Shown here: in pieces, positions 30,532 to 37,741 of the stretch
Layout of the letters: every line of letters starts with the position of its first letter
Position numbering within the stretch: position 1 is the stretch's first letter
Assembly: GCF_000308655.1 (NCBI RefSeq)
Contig: NZ_BAGC01000049.1
Coordinates: 1 to 44,903 of the forward strand
Length of the DNA: 44,903 bases
Source of the DNA: Nocardia niigatensis NBRC 100131
GTDB taxonomy: Bacteria > Actinomycetota > Actinomycetes > Mycobacteriales > Mycobacteriaceae
Direction: 5' to 3'
The notes under the pieces: generated by a model
Database searches by the model: none
Seen by the model: the letters and a program-made list of their open reading frames with translations, nothing else
Told to the model about the DNA's origin: nothing
Program-made: the position numbers and the translations under genes

Positions 30532-31518
30532 ATGGGACCGATGGTTCGAAGCGCCGTCCTGGGCGGCTACGTCGATCTGACGCTGTCACTGGGTGTCGAC
30601 CCGATGCTCCTGTTGCGATCGGTCGGCATCGGGGCCGCAGCGCTCACCGCCAGCGATACCTGGCTGCCCGCCACCGACGTGGACCAACTGCTGGAACGCA
30701 CTGCGCACGAGACGAACTGCGAAGAATTCGGGCTACTCCTGGCCGCGCGGCGCGGGTTGACCAACCTCGGGCCGGTCGCGCTGGTCGCCCGTGAGGAACC
30801 CGATATTCGCAGTGCGCTGCACATCGTGCTTCGCCACATCGCCCTGCACAACGAGGCATTGCGCACTCGGCTCACCCAGACCGACAGTCTGACCACCATC
30901 CACGTCCAGGCCGCACCCGACGCCTCACTCGGACGGCAGTCCACCGAACTCGCCATCGGCGCCACCTGCCGCATCCTGCGCGAATTTCTCGGCCAGGATT
31001 GGCATCCGCTGACGGTCTGCTTCACACACGACGGACCGGCACAGCGTGGCCGTGCCTACCAGATCCTCGGCCCCTCAATAGAATTCGAGCAGAGCTTCGA
31101 CGGAATCGTGTGCTTCACCCACGACCTCGACACCGCCAACCCGCTCTCCGACCCCCTGCTCCGCCCCTACGCCCGCGAATACCTGCGATCCCTGGCCCCC
31201 GCCGGCGAATCCACCACCGAGCAGGTACGCGCCATCATCGAAACCCTGCTCCCCACCCAGCAGTGCACAGCCACCACAGTCGCCGACCGCCTCGGCATGG
31301 ACCGCCGCACCCTGCACCGCCACCTGGCACGCAACGGCGAGACCTTCACCACCGTCCTCAATGCCGCCCGCCTGGACCTCGCCCACCGCTACCTCCCCCA
31401 CCGCGACCGCAGTCTCAGCGACATCGCCGCCGAACTCGGTTTCTCCGAACTCAGCGCCTTCTCACGCTGGTTCCGCCAGCAGACCGGCCACAGCCCCGGA
31501 AGCACCCGCGCCAACTGA
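30532..31518 (+). CDS. AraC-family regulator (OruR/ArgR-like N-domain)
   Basis: 328 aa. The N-terminal Arabinose_bd domain (about 20-200) contains FGLLLAARRGLTNLGPVALVARE and FCxTHDGP-like segments. The C-terminal AraC double HTH (about 235-325) has TTVADRLGMDRRTLHRHLARNGETFTTVLNAARLDLAHRYL and LSDIAAELGFSELSAFSRWFRQQTGHSP. The start ATG at 30532 has GGGAGGG seven bases upstream. It is divergent from the CMD-BKACE-MFS operon and is its probable activator, sensing the substrate or a pathway intermediate. Confidence 0.92.
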   Translation: MGPMVRSAVLGGYVDLTLSLGVDPMLLLRSVGIGAAALTASDTWLPATDVDQLLERTAHETNCEEFGLLLAARRGLTNLGPVALVAREEPDIRSALHIVLRHIALHNEALRTRLTQTDSLTTIHVQAAPDASLGRQSTELAIGATCRILREFLGQDWHPLTVCFTHDGPAQRGRAYQILGPSIEFEQSFDGIVCFTHDLDTANPLSDPLLRPYAREYLRSLAPAGESTTEQVRAIIETLLPTQQCTATTVADRLGMDRRTLHRHLARNGETFTTVLNAARLDLAHRYLPHRDRSLSDIAAELGFSELSAFSRWFRQQTGHSPGSTRAN

Positions 31519-31570
31519 CGATCGATATCCCCTGACGGATGCGTCGACGGAACGGCACGCATCGTCGACG

Positions 31571-32134
31571 CAGCCCCAACTCCTGCCGCGGGCCAACAGG
31601 TTCAATCCGCCCCACTATCAAGACATTCGGGGCCGGCAGGCGACTCTGTTGTCCTCCGGCGACGGCGGCGCGCTACTGCGGGTGATCGCCGGCGAAGCGG
31701 ACGGTCATGCCGGCCCCGGAGACACCTTCACGCCCCTCACCCTCGTCCACGCGACAGTGAGTCCCGGTGCCGAATTGAGCCTGCCGTGGAACCGCGACTT
31801 CAACGCGCTGGCCTACGTGATGGCCGGAGTGGGAACGGCCGGAGTCGACCGGCAGCCGATCCGCAAGGGACAACTGGCGGTGTTCGGCCCCGGCGACGCG
31901 CTGACCGTGGCGGCATCCACCACCACGCCCGCAGCCGAGCCGAACCTCGAACTCCTCCTCGGCGGCGCCCCGATCCGTGAACCGATCGCCCAGTACGGCC
32001 AGTTCGTCATGAACACCCGCGCCGAACTGGCCCAAACCTTCGAGGACTTCCAGGCCGGCCGCCTCGGCGTCATCCCGTCGAACCGCCCGCCCCACACCGA
32101 CGCCGGAGCCGACGCCCCGATCACCACCGAATGA
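31571..32134 (+). pseudogene. Pirin family gene, 3' fragment
   Basis: Starting with LPRANRFNPPHYQDIRG the frame matches the second half of pirins (Pirin_C cupin): GPGDTFTPLTLVHATVSPGAELSLPW, LAYVMAGVGTAG, LAVFGPGDALTV and LLLGGAPIREPIAQYGQFVMNT. The N-terminal metal-binding cupin, about 130-150 residues, is missing. The reading frame upstream runs into the end of the AraC gene in another frame. No convincing start codon exists. It looks like a truncated remnant, cut when the AraC gene or island was inserted. Expression from an internal GTG cannot be excluded. Confidence 0.75.
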
Positions 32135-32391
32135 CCGCTCCGCGTTTGGATTTCGAAGTCGCCTACCGCGACCGGCCGGACCGCCGGCGGCCGGGCGAAA
32201 AACTCTGCCAGAACCCGGTTCGGGGGCCGGGGTGGCGTTGCGGGTCTGTTCGTCTGCGATGGCGGGCGTGCTCGACGACAACCCCCGCCGCCGCGCCCGG
32301 GGTCGCCGACAGGTGGGCGGAGTTGCTCGACGAACTCCGCTGACCAACCCCCCACCATCTCCCGAAGGGAGTTACTGCCGCCAGGATTCCC

Positions 32392-32408
32392 ATACCCCTA
32401 AGGGGTAT
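32392..32408. promoter_or_regulatory. CsoR-type operator 1
   Basis: ATACCCC-TAA-GGGGTAT (extended by C/G on both sides), a perfect 7-8-bp inverted repeat with a G-tract, the form bound by copper-sensing CsoR and related DUF156 repressors. It is 119 bp before the transporter start. Confidence 0.72.
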
Positions 32409-32442
32409 GAAAACCATCACATCGAATGAGGGTAGTTGCCTA

Positions 32443-32459
32443 ATACCCCATGGGGGTAT
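32443..32459. promoter_or_regulatory. CsoR-type operator 2
   Basis: ATACCCC-ATG-GGGGTAT, same arms and same 3-bp centre as operator 1, centred 51 bp downstream of it (about five helical turns), 68 bp before the transporter start. Confidence 0.72.
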
Positions 32460-32526
32460 CAATGGACGGGTTGGAACTGCCAGTGGCCGACCGGCCGCCC
32501 GAGATCTCTATCAGGGAGTGATTACT

Positions 32527-33951
32527 ATGTCCACCCGGAACTCCGCGCCGCCGCCGTCGCGACGCTGGATCGCCCTGGGGCTCATCGCCCTTGCCCAGTT
32601 CATGGTCATCATGGATACCTCGATCATCGGGGTCGCGCTGCCCAAAATGCAGGACGATCTCGGGTTCTCGCAGGGGAATCTGTCGTGGGTCTTCAATGCG
32701 TACGTCGTCGTCTTCGGCGGGTTGCTGCTGCTCGGCGGCAAGCTGTCCGACATCGTCGGGGCGCGGCGGATATTCCAGATCGGCTGGGGCGTACTGGGTG
32801 CCGGTTCGCTGGCGGCGGGGCTCGCCGGGAATGCCGCGGTCGAGTTGATCGGGCGGGGCGTGCAGGGCGCGGGGGCCGCGCTGATCGCGCCGTCGGCGCT
32901 GACGCTGCTGATGATGCTGTTCGGCAGCAATCCGGGTGAGCTGACCAAAGCGTTCGCCGTGTACGGGGCGGCCGCGCCGGCCGGTGGCACCGCCGGGGTG
33001 TTCCTGGGCGGGCTGATCACCCAATATGCCTCGTGGCCCTGGGTCTTCTACATCAACATCCCGATCGCGGTGGTGGCGCTGCTGGCCGCACCGGCCCTGG
33101 TGCCCGATGGCGCGATGGCGCCGCACGCGTCGGTCGACATCCTCGGCGCGGTGACCGCGACCCTGGGGCTCGGCGCGGCGGTATTCGGTGTGGTGCGGGC
33201 GGATTGGGCCGCGGGCTCGACGTGGGTGGTGCTGGTCGCGGCCGTGGTGCTGCTGGTCGCGTTCGTCGCCATCCAGGCCCGGCGCCGGGAACCGCTGATG
33301 CCGCTGAGCATCTTCCGCGCCCCGGATCTGGGTGCGGCCAATCTCGCGCAGGTACTGCTGGGCGCGGCGTGGGTGCCGATGTGGTTCTTCCTCAACCTGT
33401 ATCTGCAGCAGGTGCTGGGGTATTCGGCGTTCCCGTCCGGCGCGGCGCTGCTGCCGATGACCGCGCTGATCATGGTCGGCATGATCGCCATCTCGCCGAA
33501 ACTGTTCGCGCGCTTCGGCGCTCGCACCATGACCGTCGCCGGTTTGGTGCTGCTGGCCGCGGGACTGGTCCGGCTGTCGTTCATCCGTCCGGACGGCAAT
33601 TTCTGGGTCGACGTCCTGCCCGGCTCGCTGGTGGCCGCGCTCGGCATGTCGCTGGCGTTCATTCCCACGCTGCAGACGGCGATCTCGGCCGCGCCGCCGC
33701 AGGAGGGCGGGCTCGCCTCTGGCATCGTGAACACCGGCTATCAGATCGGTTCCGCGCTCGGGCTGGCCGCGGTCACCGCCATCGCCGCGCACGCGGGCGC
33801 CGACAGTCTCGGTGACGCGGGCGCGCTCACCGACGGCTTCTCGGCGGCGTTCGTGGCGGCGGCGATCATCGCGCTCGCCGCGGCGGGCCTGGCCCTGGTC
33901 ACCTTCCGGTCGCCGGCCCGGCGGGCCCGAGCGGTCACCGCCGGAGTGTGA
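32527..33951 (+). CDS. DHA2-family (EmrB/QacA-type) MFS drug exporter
   Basis: 474 aa, about 14 transmembrane helices. The motif D1 segment in helix 1 is FMVIMDTSIIGVALPKMQDDLGFS, motif A is LLLLGGKLSDIVGARRIF, and motif C is APAGGTAGVFLGGLITQYASWPWVFYINIPI. These are the signatures of proton-driven drug/toxic-compound exporters of the DHA2 class. The start ATG at 32527 has AGGGAG nine bases upstream. The two CsoR-type operators upstream suggest metal or thiol-reactive control, unusual for this exporter class. A terminator hairpin follows directly. Confidence 0.93.
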   Translation: MSTRNSAPPPSRRWIALGLIALAQFMVIMDTSIIGVALPKMQDDLGFSQGNLSWVFNAYVVVFGGLLLLGGKLSDIVGARRIFQIGWGVLGAGSLAAGLAGNAAVELIGRGVQGAGAALIAPSALTLLMMLFGSNPGELTKAFAVYGAAAPAGGTAGVFLGGLITQYASWPWVFYINIPIAVVALLAAPALVPDGAMAPHASVDILGAVTATLGLGAAVFGVVRADWAAGSTWVVLVAAVVLLVAFVAIQARRREPLMPLSIFRAPDLGAANLAQVLLGAAWVPMWFFLNLYLQQVLGYSAFPSGAALLPMTALIMVGMIAISPKLFARFGARTMTVAGLVLLAAGLVRLSFIRPDGNFWVDVLPGSLVAALGMSLAFIPTLQTAISAAPPQEGGLASGIVNTGYQIGSALGLAAVTAIAAHAGADSLGDAGALTDGFSAAFVAAAIIALAAAGLALVTFRSPARRARAVTAGV

Positions 33952-33974
33952 CGAATCCGGCCACCCCGGAAACC

Positions 33975-34014
33975 CGAACGGCCCGATGGGAACCCATCCC
34001 GGCCGGGCCGTTCG
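33975..34014 (+). terminator. Terminator of the DHA2 exporter
   Basis: CGAACGGCCCG / CGGGCCGTTCG, a perfect 11-bp stem with a second small hairpin (GATGGG-AA-CCCATC) in its loop, 24 nt after the stop. No T-run. Confidence 0.65.
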
Positions 34015-34050
34015 CCCGCACCGGAGATCGGCCGCCGCCGCGCCGGGTGC

Positions 34051-34776
34051 ATGATGGGGCGCATGCTTCCCACCGATCGCCTGGCTCAGGTCGACCAGCA
34101 TCGCGCCGTGATCGACACGCCCCTCGGCACCGTCGTGTTCGCCGTCGCGCTCGGCACGGAACAGGTACCTACCGGTCCGGATACCGTGTGGCGCTTGCCG
34201 AACGGCTCACACCTGCACCGCTGGCGGCACCGCAGCGCGACGGTCGATCTGCTCCTCGGCAGCATCGAGATGCCGGCCTGGGACGGCGGCGCGGCGGTCC
34301 CCATGTGGGCCGGCATCTGGCAGGTGCAGGCACACAGCGCGGTGCCCGCACTGACCGTCTCGGCCGAACTCACCGACCTCCCCGCGGACACCTTCGGTGG
34401 TCCCGACTCCGGCGAATGCCTCGCGGCCGTCACCGCCGAGAACGAGCGCTTCACGGTGTCGATCGGCGGACCGGACTCCGAACTGCTGGCCCTGCAGGCC
34501 GCCGACGGCCGCCTCATGCCCGCTGACTGGGCCGACCAGCTGCCGGCCGACGGCGACGACGCCGGCTCGGAATACGGTGTGCGCTACCTGGATCCGGCCG
34601 GCATCCAGTGGCGGCTGCCCGGCCTCGCCACCACGGAGGTGGCCCGGCTGTGCATCGCGACCGCCTGGAGCCCCCGCGACGACGACCGGCCCGCCGCCTG
34701 GTTCGCGGTCGACATCCCCCTCGACACCGCCTACCTCCACCTCATCGCCGACCGGCCCCCGAACGCCGCCGCCTGA
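34051..34776 (+). CDS. Hypothetical protein, 241 aa
   Basis: Acidic soluble protein with no membrane segment and no recognised family. Features are a beta-rich first half (HRAVIDTPLGTVVFAVALGTEQVPTGPDTVWRLPNGSHLHRWRHRSATVDLLLG), a central LPADTFGGPDSGECLAAVTAENERFTVSIGG, and a C-terminal WFAVDIPLDTAYLHLIADRPPNAA. Trp and Asp/Pro-rich loops suggest a compact beta fold. Codon use is that of a normal gene. An ATG at 34063 (MLPTDRLAQVDQ) is an alternative start. It lies between the exporter and a decayed AraC gene. Confidence 0.7.
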   Translation: MMGRMLPTDRLAQVDQHRAVIDTPLGTVVFAVALGTEQVPTGPDTVWRLPNGSHLHRWRHRSATVDLLLGSIEMPAWDGGAAVPMWAGIWQVQAHSAVPALTVSAELTDLPADTFGGPDSGECLAAVTAENERFTVSIGGPDSELLALQAADGRLMPADWADQLPADGDDAGSEYGVRYLDPAGIQWRLPGLATTEVARLCIATAWSPRDDDRPAAWFAVDIPLDTAYLHLIADRPPNAAA

Positions 34777-34843
34777 CCGGTCTCATGCTCGTGCCGGACC
34801 GCGCCGGCCTCGGCCCGACCCTGCCCGGCCCGGCGAATTGCCA

Positions 34844-35355
34844 GGTACGCCTGTGCCGGTGGAGGTGCGGCTGCGGCAGCGCGCGCCCGCGTGCCGGACG
34901 GAACTGGCCGCGCTCACCGAGTTGTTCGGCACGCCCCGAATCGATTTCGGGGCGTCCACCAATCGCGTCATCATCCGGAACACCGACCTGTCCCGCCGCT
35001 GCGGCGCGCCGACCCGATCCTGAACCGAATCCTGGTGCAGCAGGCCGAGATGACCGCGCCGCCGCGCATCACCACCTGGTCCGACCGGCTGCAGCAGGAA
35101 CTGGCGGCCATGCTGATCGACGGCGCGGTGACCATCGACGCGGCGGCCCGCCGACTGCTGACCGGCCGCCGCACCCTGCGGCGCCGCCTCGCCGAGGAGA
35201 GCACCTCGTGGCGGTGCGAACTCGAAAAGGCCCGCCGGCAGCAGGTTCTCGACCAGCCCCGGGGCCTCACCCGGGCCGAACGCGCCCGCCGCCTCGGCTA
35301 CGCCGATCCCCGGTCACCGCGCCGCGCCCAGCAGCGCTGGACCGACGTGAGCTGA
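34844..35355 (+). pseudogene. Decayed AraC-family regulator, truncated and frameshifted
   Basis: The part to about 35000 encodes the end of an AraC N-domain (VPVEVRLRQRAPACRTELAALTELFGTPRIDFGASTN). Its frame closes at 35023. The expected continuation PLRRADPILNRILVQQAE appears in another frame from about 35000, and adding one base near 35001 joins them. The HTH part is recognisable (TIDAAARRLLTGRRTLRRRLAEESTSWRCEL) but degenerates to RLGYADPRSPRRAQQRWTDVS and stops early. About 170 N-terminal residues are absent. Clearly a pseudogene by N-terminal loss, frameshift and eroded C-terminus. Confidence 0.8.
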
Positions 35356-35361
35356 GCCCGC

Positions 35362-35460
35362 TCAGTCCGGCTGGTCCCGGCGGAAACTCGCGGGCGACTG
35401 CCCGGTCCAACGCCGGAAGGCCCGGGCCGGCACCCGGTGAGCGCGATAGCCGAGCCGTTC
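35362..35460 (-). pseudogene. C-terminal fragment of a second AraC regulator
   Basis: The minus strand encodes ERLGYRAHRVPARAFRRWTG followed by QSPASFRRDQPD and a stop, the standard end of an AraC/XylS HTH domain. Upstream the frame is broken by stops within 45 bases. It lies tail to tail with the plus-strand AraC remnant, six bases apart. Too short to be functional. Confidence 0.75.
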
Positions 35461-35535
35461 CGCGTCGGCGGCGCCGCGAGGTGGCATCCTTCAGGGGGTT
35501 CACGCCCTCTCGCCACACCTCGATCAGGAGGCACC

Positions 35536-36003
35536 ATGGCCGGATTGGCCCGCATCCGCCACGTCAAACTGCCGGTCAGCGACCTGGCACGCAGCGTCGC
35601 CTGGTACTGCGACCTGCTGGACCTGCGCCTGGCCGGCGAGTTCCGGGAGGAGGGCGAGCTGCGCGGGGCCCAGCTCATGCACCCGTCCGGCTTCGGCGTC
35701 GCGCTGCGGGAGCGCGAATACTGCGCGGGCACACCGGATTTCGGCGGCTTCGACGTCTTCGCCCTGGAGGTGGAGTCGGTCGACGACCTGCACGCCTTCG
35801 CCGCCCGCGCCGACGAACTGGAATACACCCGTGGCGAAGTCTTCGATCGCGGCCCCTACGGCGCGGCGCTGGACCTGGTCGATCCGGACGACACCGTGGT
35901 GCGGCTGCTGGCCAACAATCCCTTCCGCGCGGACCGGTTCCTCGGTTTGGACGCCGACGGCAAGGGCGGGTTCACCGTCTACGACACCCCAACCCTCGGC
36001 TAG
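35536..36003 (+). CDS. VOC (glyoxalase/bleomycin-resistance) superfamily protein
   Basis: 155 aa, two beta-alpha-beta-beta-beta modules. The first starts RIRHVKLPVSDLARSVAWYCDLLDLRLAGEF and the second FDVFALEVESVDDLHAFAARADELE...YGAALDLVDPDDTVVRLLAN. His in RHVKLP and Glu in FALEVES are candidate metal ligands. It could be a dioxygenase, isomerase or a drug-binding protein; nothing tells which. CAGGAGG lies six bases before the ATG. It is 122 bp upstream of the second FAD monooxygenase on the same strand. Confidence 0.85.
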   Translation: MAGLARIRHVKLPVSDLARSVAWYCDLLDLRLAGEFREEGELRGAQLMHPSGFGVALREREYCAGTPDFGGFDVFALEVESVDDLHAFAARADELEYTRGEVFDRGPYGAALDLVDPDDTVVRLLANNPFRADRFLGLDADGKGGFTVYDTPTLG

Positions 36004-36046
36004 CACCGACCCCTGGAGGGCACATAGCCCCAGGCAACGACTTCAC

Positions 36047-36102
36047 ACATTTGTACTAGACAAATGTTCCATTCCTTTAGTACATTTGTCTTAGACGTTA
36101 CA
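36047..36102. promoter_or_regulatory. Operator region of the second FAD monooxygenase
   Basis: ACATTTGT-ACTAG-ACAAATGT (36047-36067) is a perfect 8-bp inverted repeat. ACATTTGT-CTTAG-ACGTTACA (36082-36102) repeats its left half and centre, 35 bp downstream. The AT-rich stretch also holds TAGACA and TACATT with an 18-bp spacer as a possible promoter. A TetR- or MarR-type repressor is likely; no such gene is adjacent. Confidence 0.65.
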
Positions 36103-36125
36103 GCCAAACCAGAGGGGCCGACACC

Positions 36126-37358
36126 GTGAACACCACCGCCAACTCGCTGCACATCCTCGTCTCCGGCGGCGGCATCGCCGGCAATGCCGTTGCGCTGCAA
36201 CTGCTCCGGGCCGGCGCCCGCGTCACCGTCGTGGAACGCGCCACCGCGCCCCGCCCCGGCGGCCAGGCCGTCGACCTGCGCGCCGCCAGCAAGGAGGTCG
36301 CCGAGCGCATGGGCCTGATGGCCGGCATCCGCAAGTACCAGCTGGCGGAGCTCGGCATGGCCTGGGTCGACCGCAAGGGCGCCGAATACGCCGCCCTGCC
36401 GGTGGAGGCCTTCGATGGCAAGGGCCCGATCGCCGAAATCGAGATCACCCGCGGCGATCTCAACCAGGTGCTGCTCGACCTGCTCGCCGAAACCCCGGGC
36501 GGGCTCGACTACCGCTACGGCGAATGGATCGAGAGCCTCGACCAGGACGGGTCCGGCGTGACGGTCGGCTTCGCCTCCGGCGCCACCGAACGCTTCGACC
36601 TGGTGGTCGGCGCCGACGGCGTCCACTCGGCCGTGCGCCGCCTCGCCTTCGGCCCCGAGGAACAGTTCTCCACCTACCTCGGCGGCTACGCCTCCTTCTT
36701 CACCATCCCCACCCCCGACGGCATGAAGCCGGGCTGGTTCGCCATGCACTCGGTGCCCAGCGCCGCCGTCGGCATCCGCCCCGACCGCGACCCGCGCACC
36801 GCCAAGGCCATCCTGACCCTGCGCACCCCCGAGAACCCCGCCCTGCGCCGCGACACCGCCGCCCAGCAGCAGCTCATCACCGGCATGCTGGCCGACGCCG
36901 GCTGGCACGCGCCCGCCGTGCTCGAGGCCATGGCCACCACACCCGACTTCTACTTCGACGTGCTGGCCCGCATCGACATGCCGACCCTGGCCGCCGGCCG
37001 CGTCACCCTGGCCGGCGACGCGGGCTACTGTGGCTCCCCCATGACCGGCATGGGCACCGCCATGGCCCTGGTCGGCGCGTACCTCCTGGCCGGTGAAATC
37101 GCTTCCACCCCAGACGATCTCGCCGACGCGCTGGCCCGCTACCAGGAGCAGGTGACCCCGTTCCTGGACGCGGCCAAGGAACTCCCCGGCGGCGGCATCC
37201 AGATGATGCTGCCGAAGTCGAGGTTCGCCACCGCCCTGGCCCGCTTCAACATGCGGCTCATGACCTCGGGCCCGATGCTTCCCCTGACCCGGAAGCTGTT
37301 CGAGCCCAAGGCCGAGGCCTACGTGCTCCCTGTCTACGAGACAGCGGCGGTGGCCTGA
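36126..37358 (+). CDS. FAD-dependent monooxygenase (TetX-like)
   Basis: 410 aa from a GTG at 36126. The dinucleotide motif is LVSGGGIAGNAVALQLL with VVER. PGGQAVDLR follows, as in tetracycline-degrading TetX and rifampicin-hydroxylating enzymes. The DG motif is DLVVGADGVHSAVR and the GD motif is RVTLAGDAGYCGSPMTGMGTAMAL. It probably hydroxylates an aromatic compound or antibiotic with NADPH and O2. It is a paralogue of the 8110 gene, sharing the same N-terminal layout. It is controlled by the operator just upstream and ends at a perfect terminator. Confidence 0.9.
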   Translation: MNTTANSLHILVSGGGIAGNAVALQLLRAGARVTVVERATAPRPGGQAVDLRAASKEVAERMGLMAGIRKYQLAELGMAWVDRKGAEYAALPVEAFDGKGPIAEIEITRGDLNQVLLDLLAETPGGLDYRYGEWIESLDQDGSGVTVGFASGATERFDLVVGADGVHSAVRRLAFGPEEQFSTYLGGYASFFTIPTPDGMKPGWFAMHSVPSAAVGIRPDRDPRTAKAILTLRTPENPALRRDTAAQQQLITGMLADAGWHAPAVLEAMATTPDFYFDVLARIDMPTLAAGRVTLAGDAGYCGSPMTGMGTAMALVGAYLLAGEIASTPDDLADALARYQEQVTPFLDAAKELPGGGIQMMLPKSRFATALARFNMRLMTSGPMLPLTRKLFEPKAEAYVLPVYETAAVA

Positions 37359-37375
37359 AGGCCGGCGCCGGATAC

Positions 37376-37410
37376 GACACGACCCCGGTCAGGCCGACCG
37401 GGGTCGTGTC
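37376..37410. terminator. Bidirectional terminator
   Basis: Perfect 15-bp stem GACACGACCCCGGTC and its complement with a 5-nt loop, between the monooxygenase stop (37358) and the converging Rv1083-like stop (37424). It marks the right edge of the accessory island. Confidence 0.75.
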
Positions 37411-37423
37411 ATGTCCGGAATGT

Positions 37424-37741
37424 TCAGAGTTTGCCGTTGCTGGCTTCCGGCTTGGTCTCACTCCGCGGCTCGGACTCGCCGTCCTCGTGCTCCTCCTGAG
37501 CCTCGTGCTCCTCGCGGGCCGCGACACCGTGCTCGGTGCCCTCGTCGGCCTCCTGATCCGCCTCCGGATGCTCCGGGGAGAACTCGGCGGGCAGATCCTT
37601 GATGTGCTTGTTCATGTTCCGGATCAGCAGGATGGTGCCGGCCAGCAACACCAGCACGATGACCAGGCCGAGCGGGGAGGCCTTGCCGAATTCGGGTCCG
37701 GTGGGCGCATTGGTGCCCTGGGCGAGCAGTGTGTACATCAT
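37424..37741 (-). CDS. Small single-pass membrane protein (Rv1083-like)
   Basis: 105 aa. A short outside head (MYTLLAQGTNAPTGPEFGKASP) is followed by one transmembrane helix (LGLVIVLVLLAGTILLI) and a basic juxtamembrane segment RNMNKHIKDLP. A highly acidic, His-containing tail (EADEGTEHGVAAREEHEAQEEHEDGE) ends the protein. It is the orthologue of Rv1083 by position and N-terminal pattern. It overlaps the mca stop by four bases (ATGA), so it is translationally coupled to mca. Its role is unknown; coupling suggests a link to mycothiol-conjugate handling at the membrane. Confidence 0.82.
   Translation of the reverse strand: MMYTLLAQGTNAPTGPEFGKASPLGLVIVLVLLAGTILLIRNMNKHIKDLPAEFSPEHPEADQEADEGTEHGVAAREEHEAQEEHEDGESEPRSETKPEASNGKL

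Larger units (their letters stand above)
32135..32526. other. 392-bp gene-free stretch with two CsoR-type palindromes
   Basis: Apart from the two palindromes listed separately, no gene is convincing. A 70-codon frame from an ATG overlapping the pirin stop (32131-32343) has an Arg-rich, low-quality translation and no family match. Confidence 0.5.

Noticed and set aside
32131..32343. 70-codon ORF overlapping the pirin stop
   Set aside because: Arg-rich translation, no similarity, no independent ribosome-binding site; a chance frame in GC-rich DNA.
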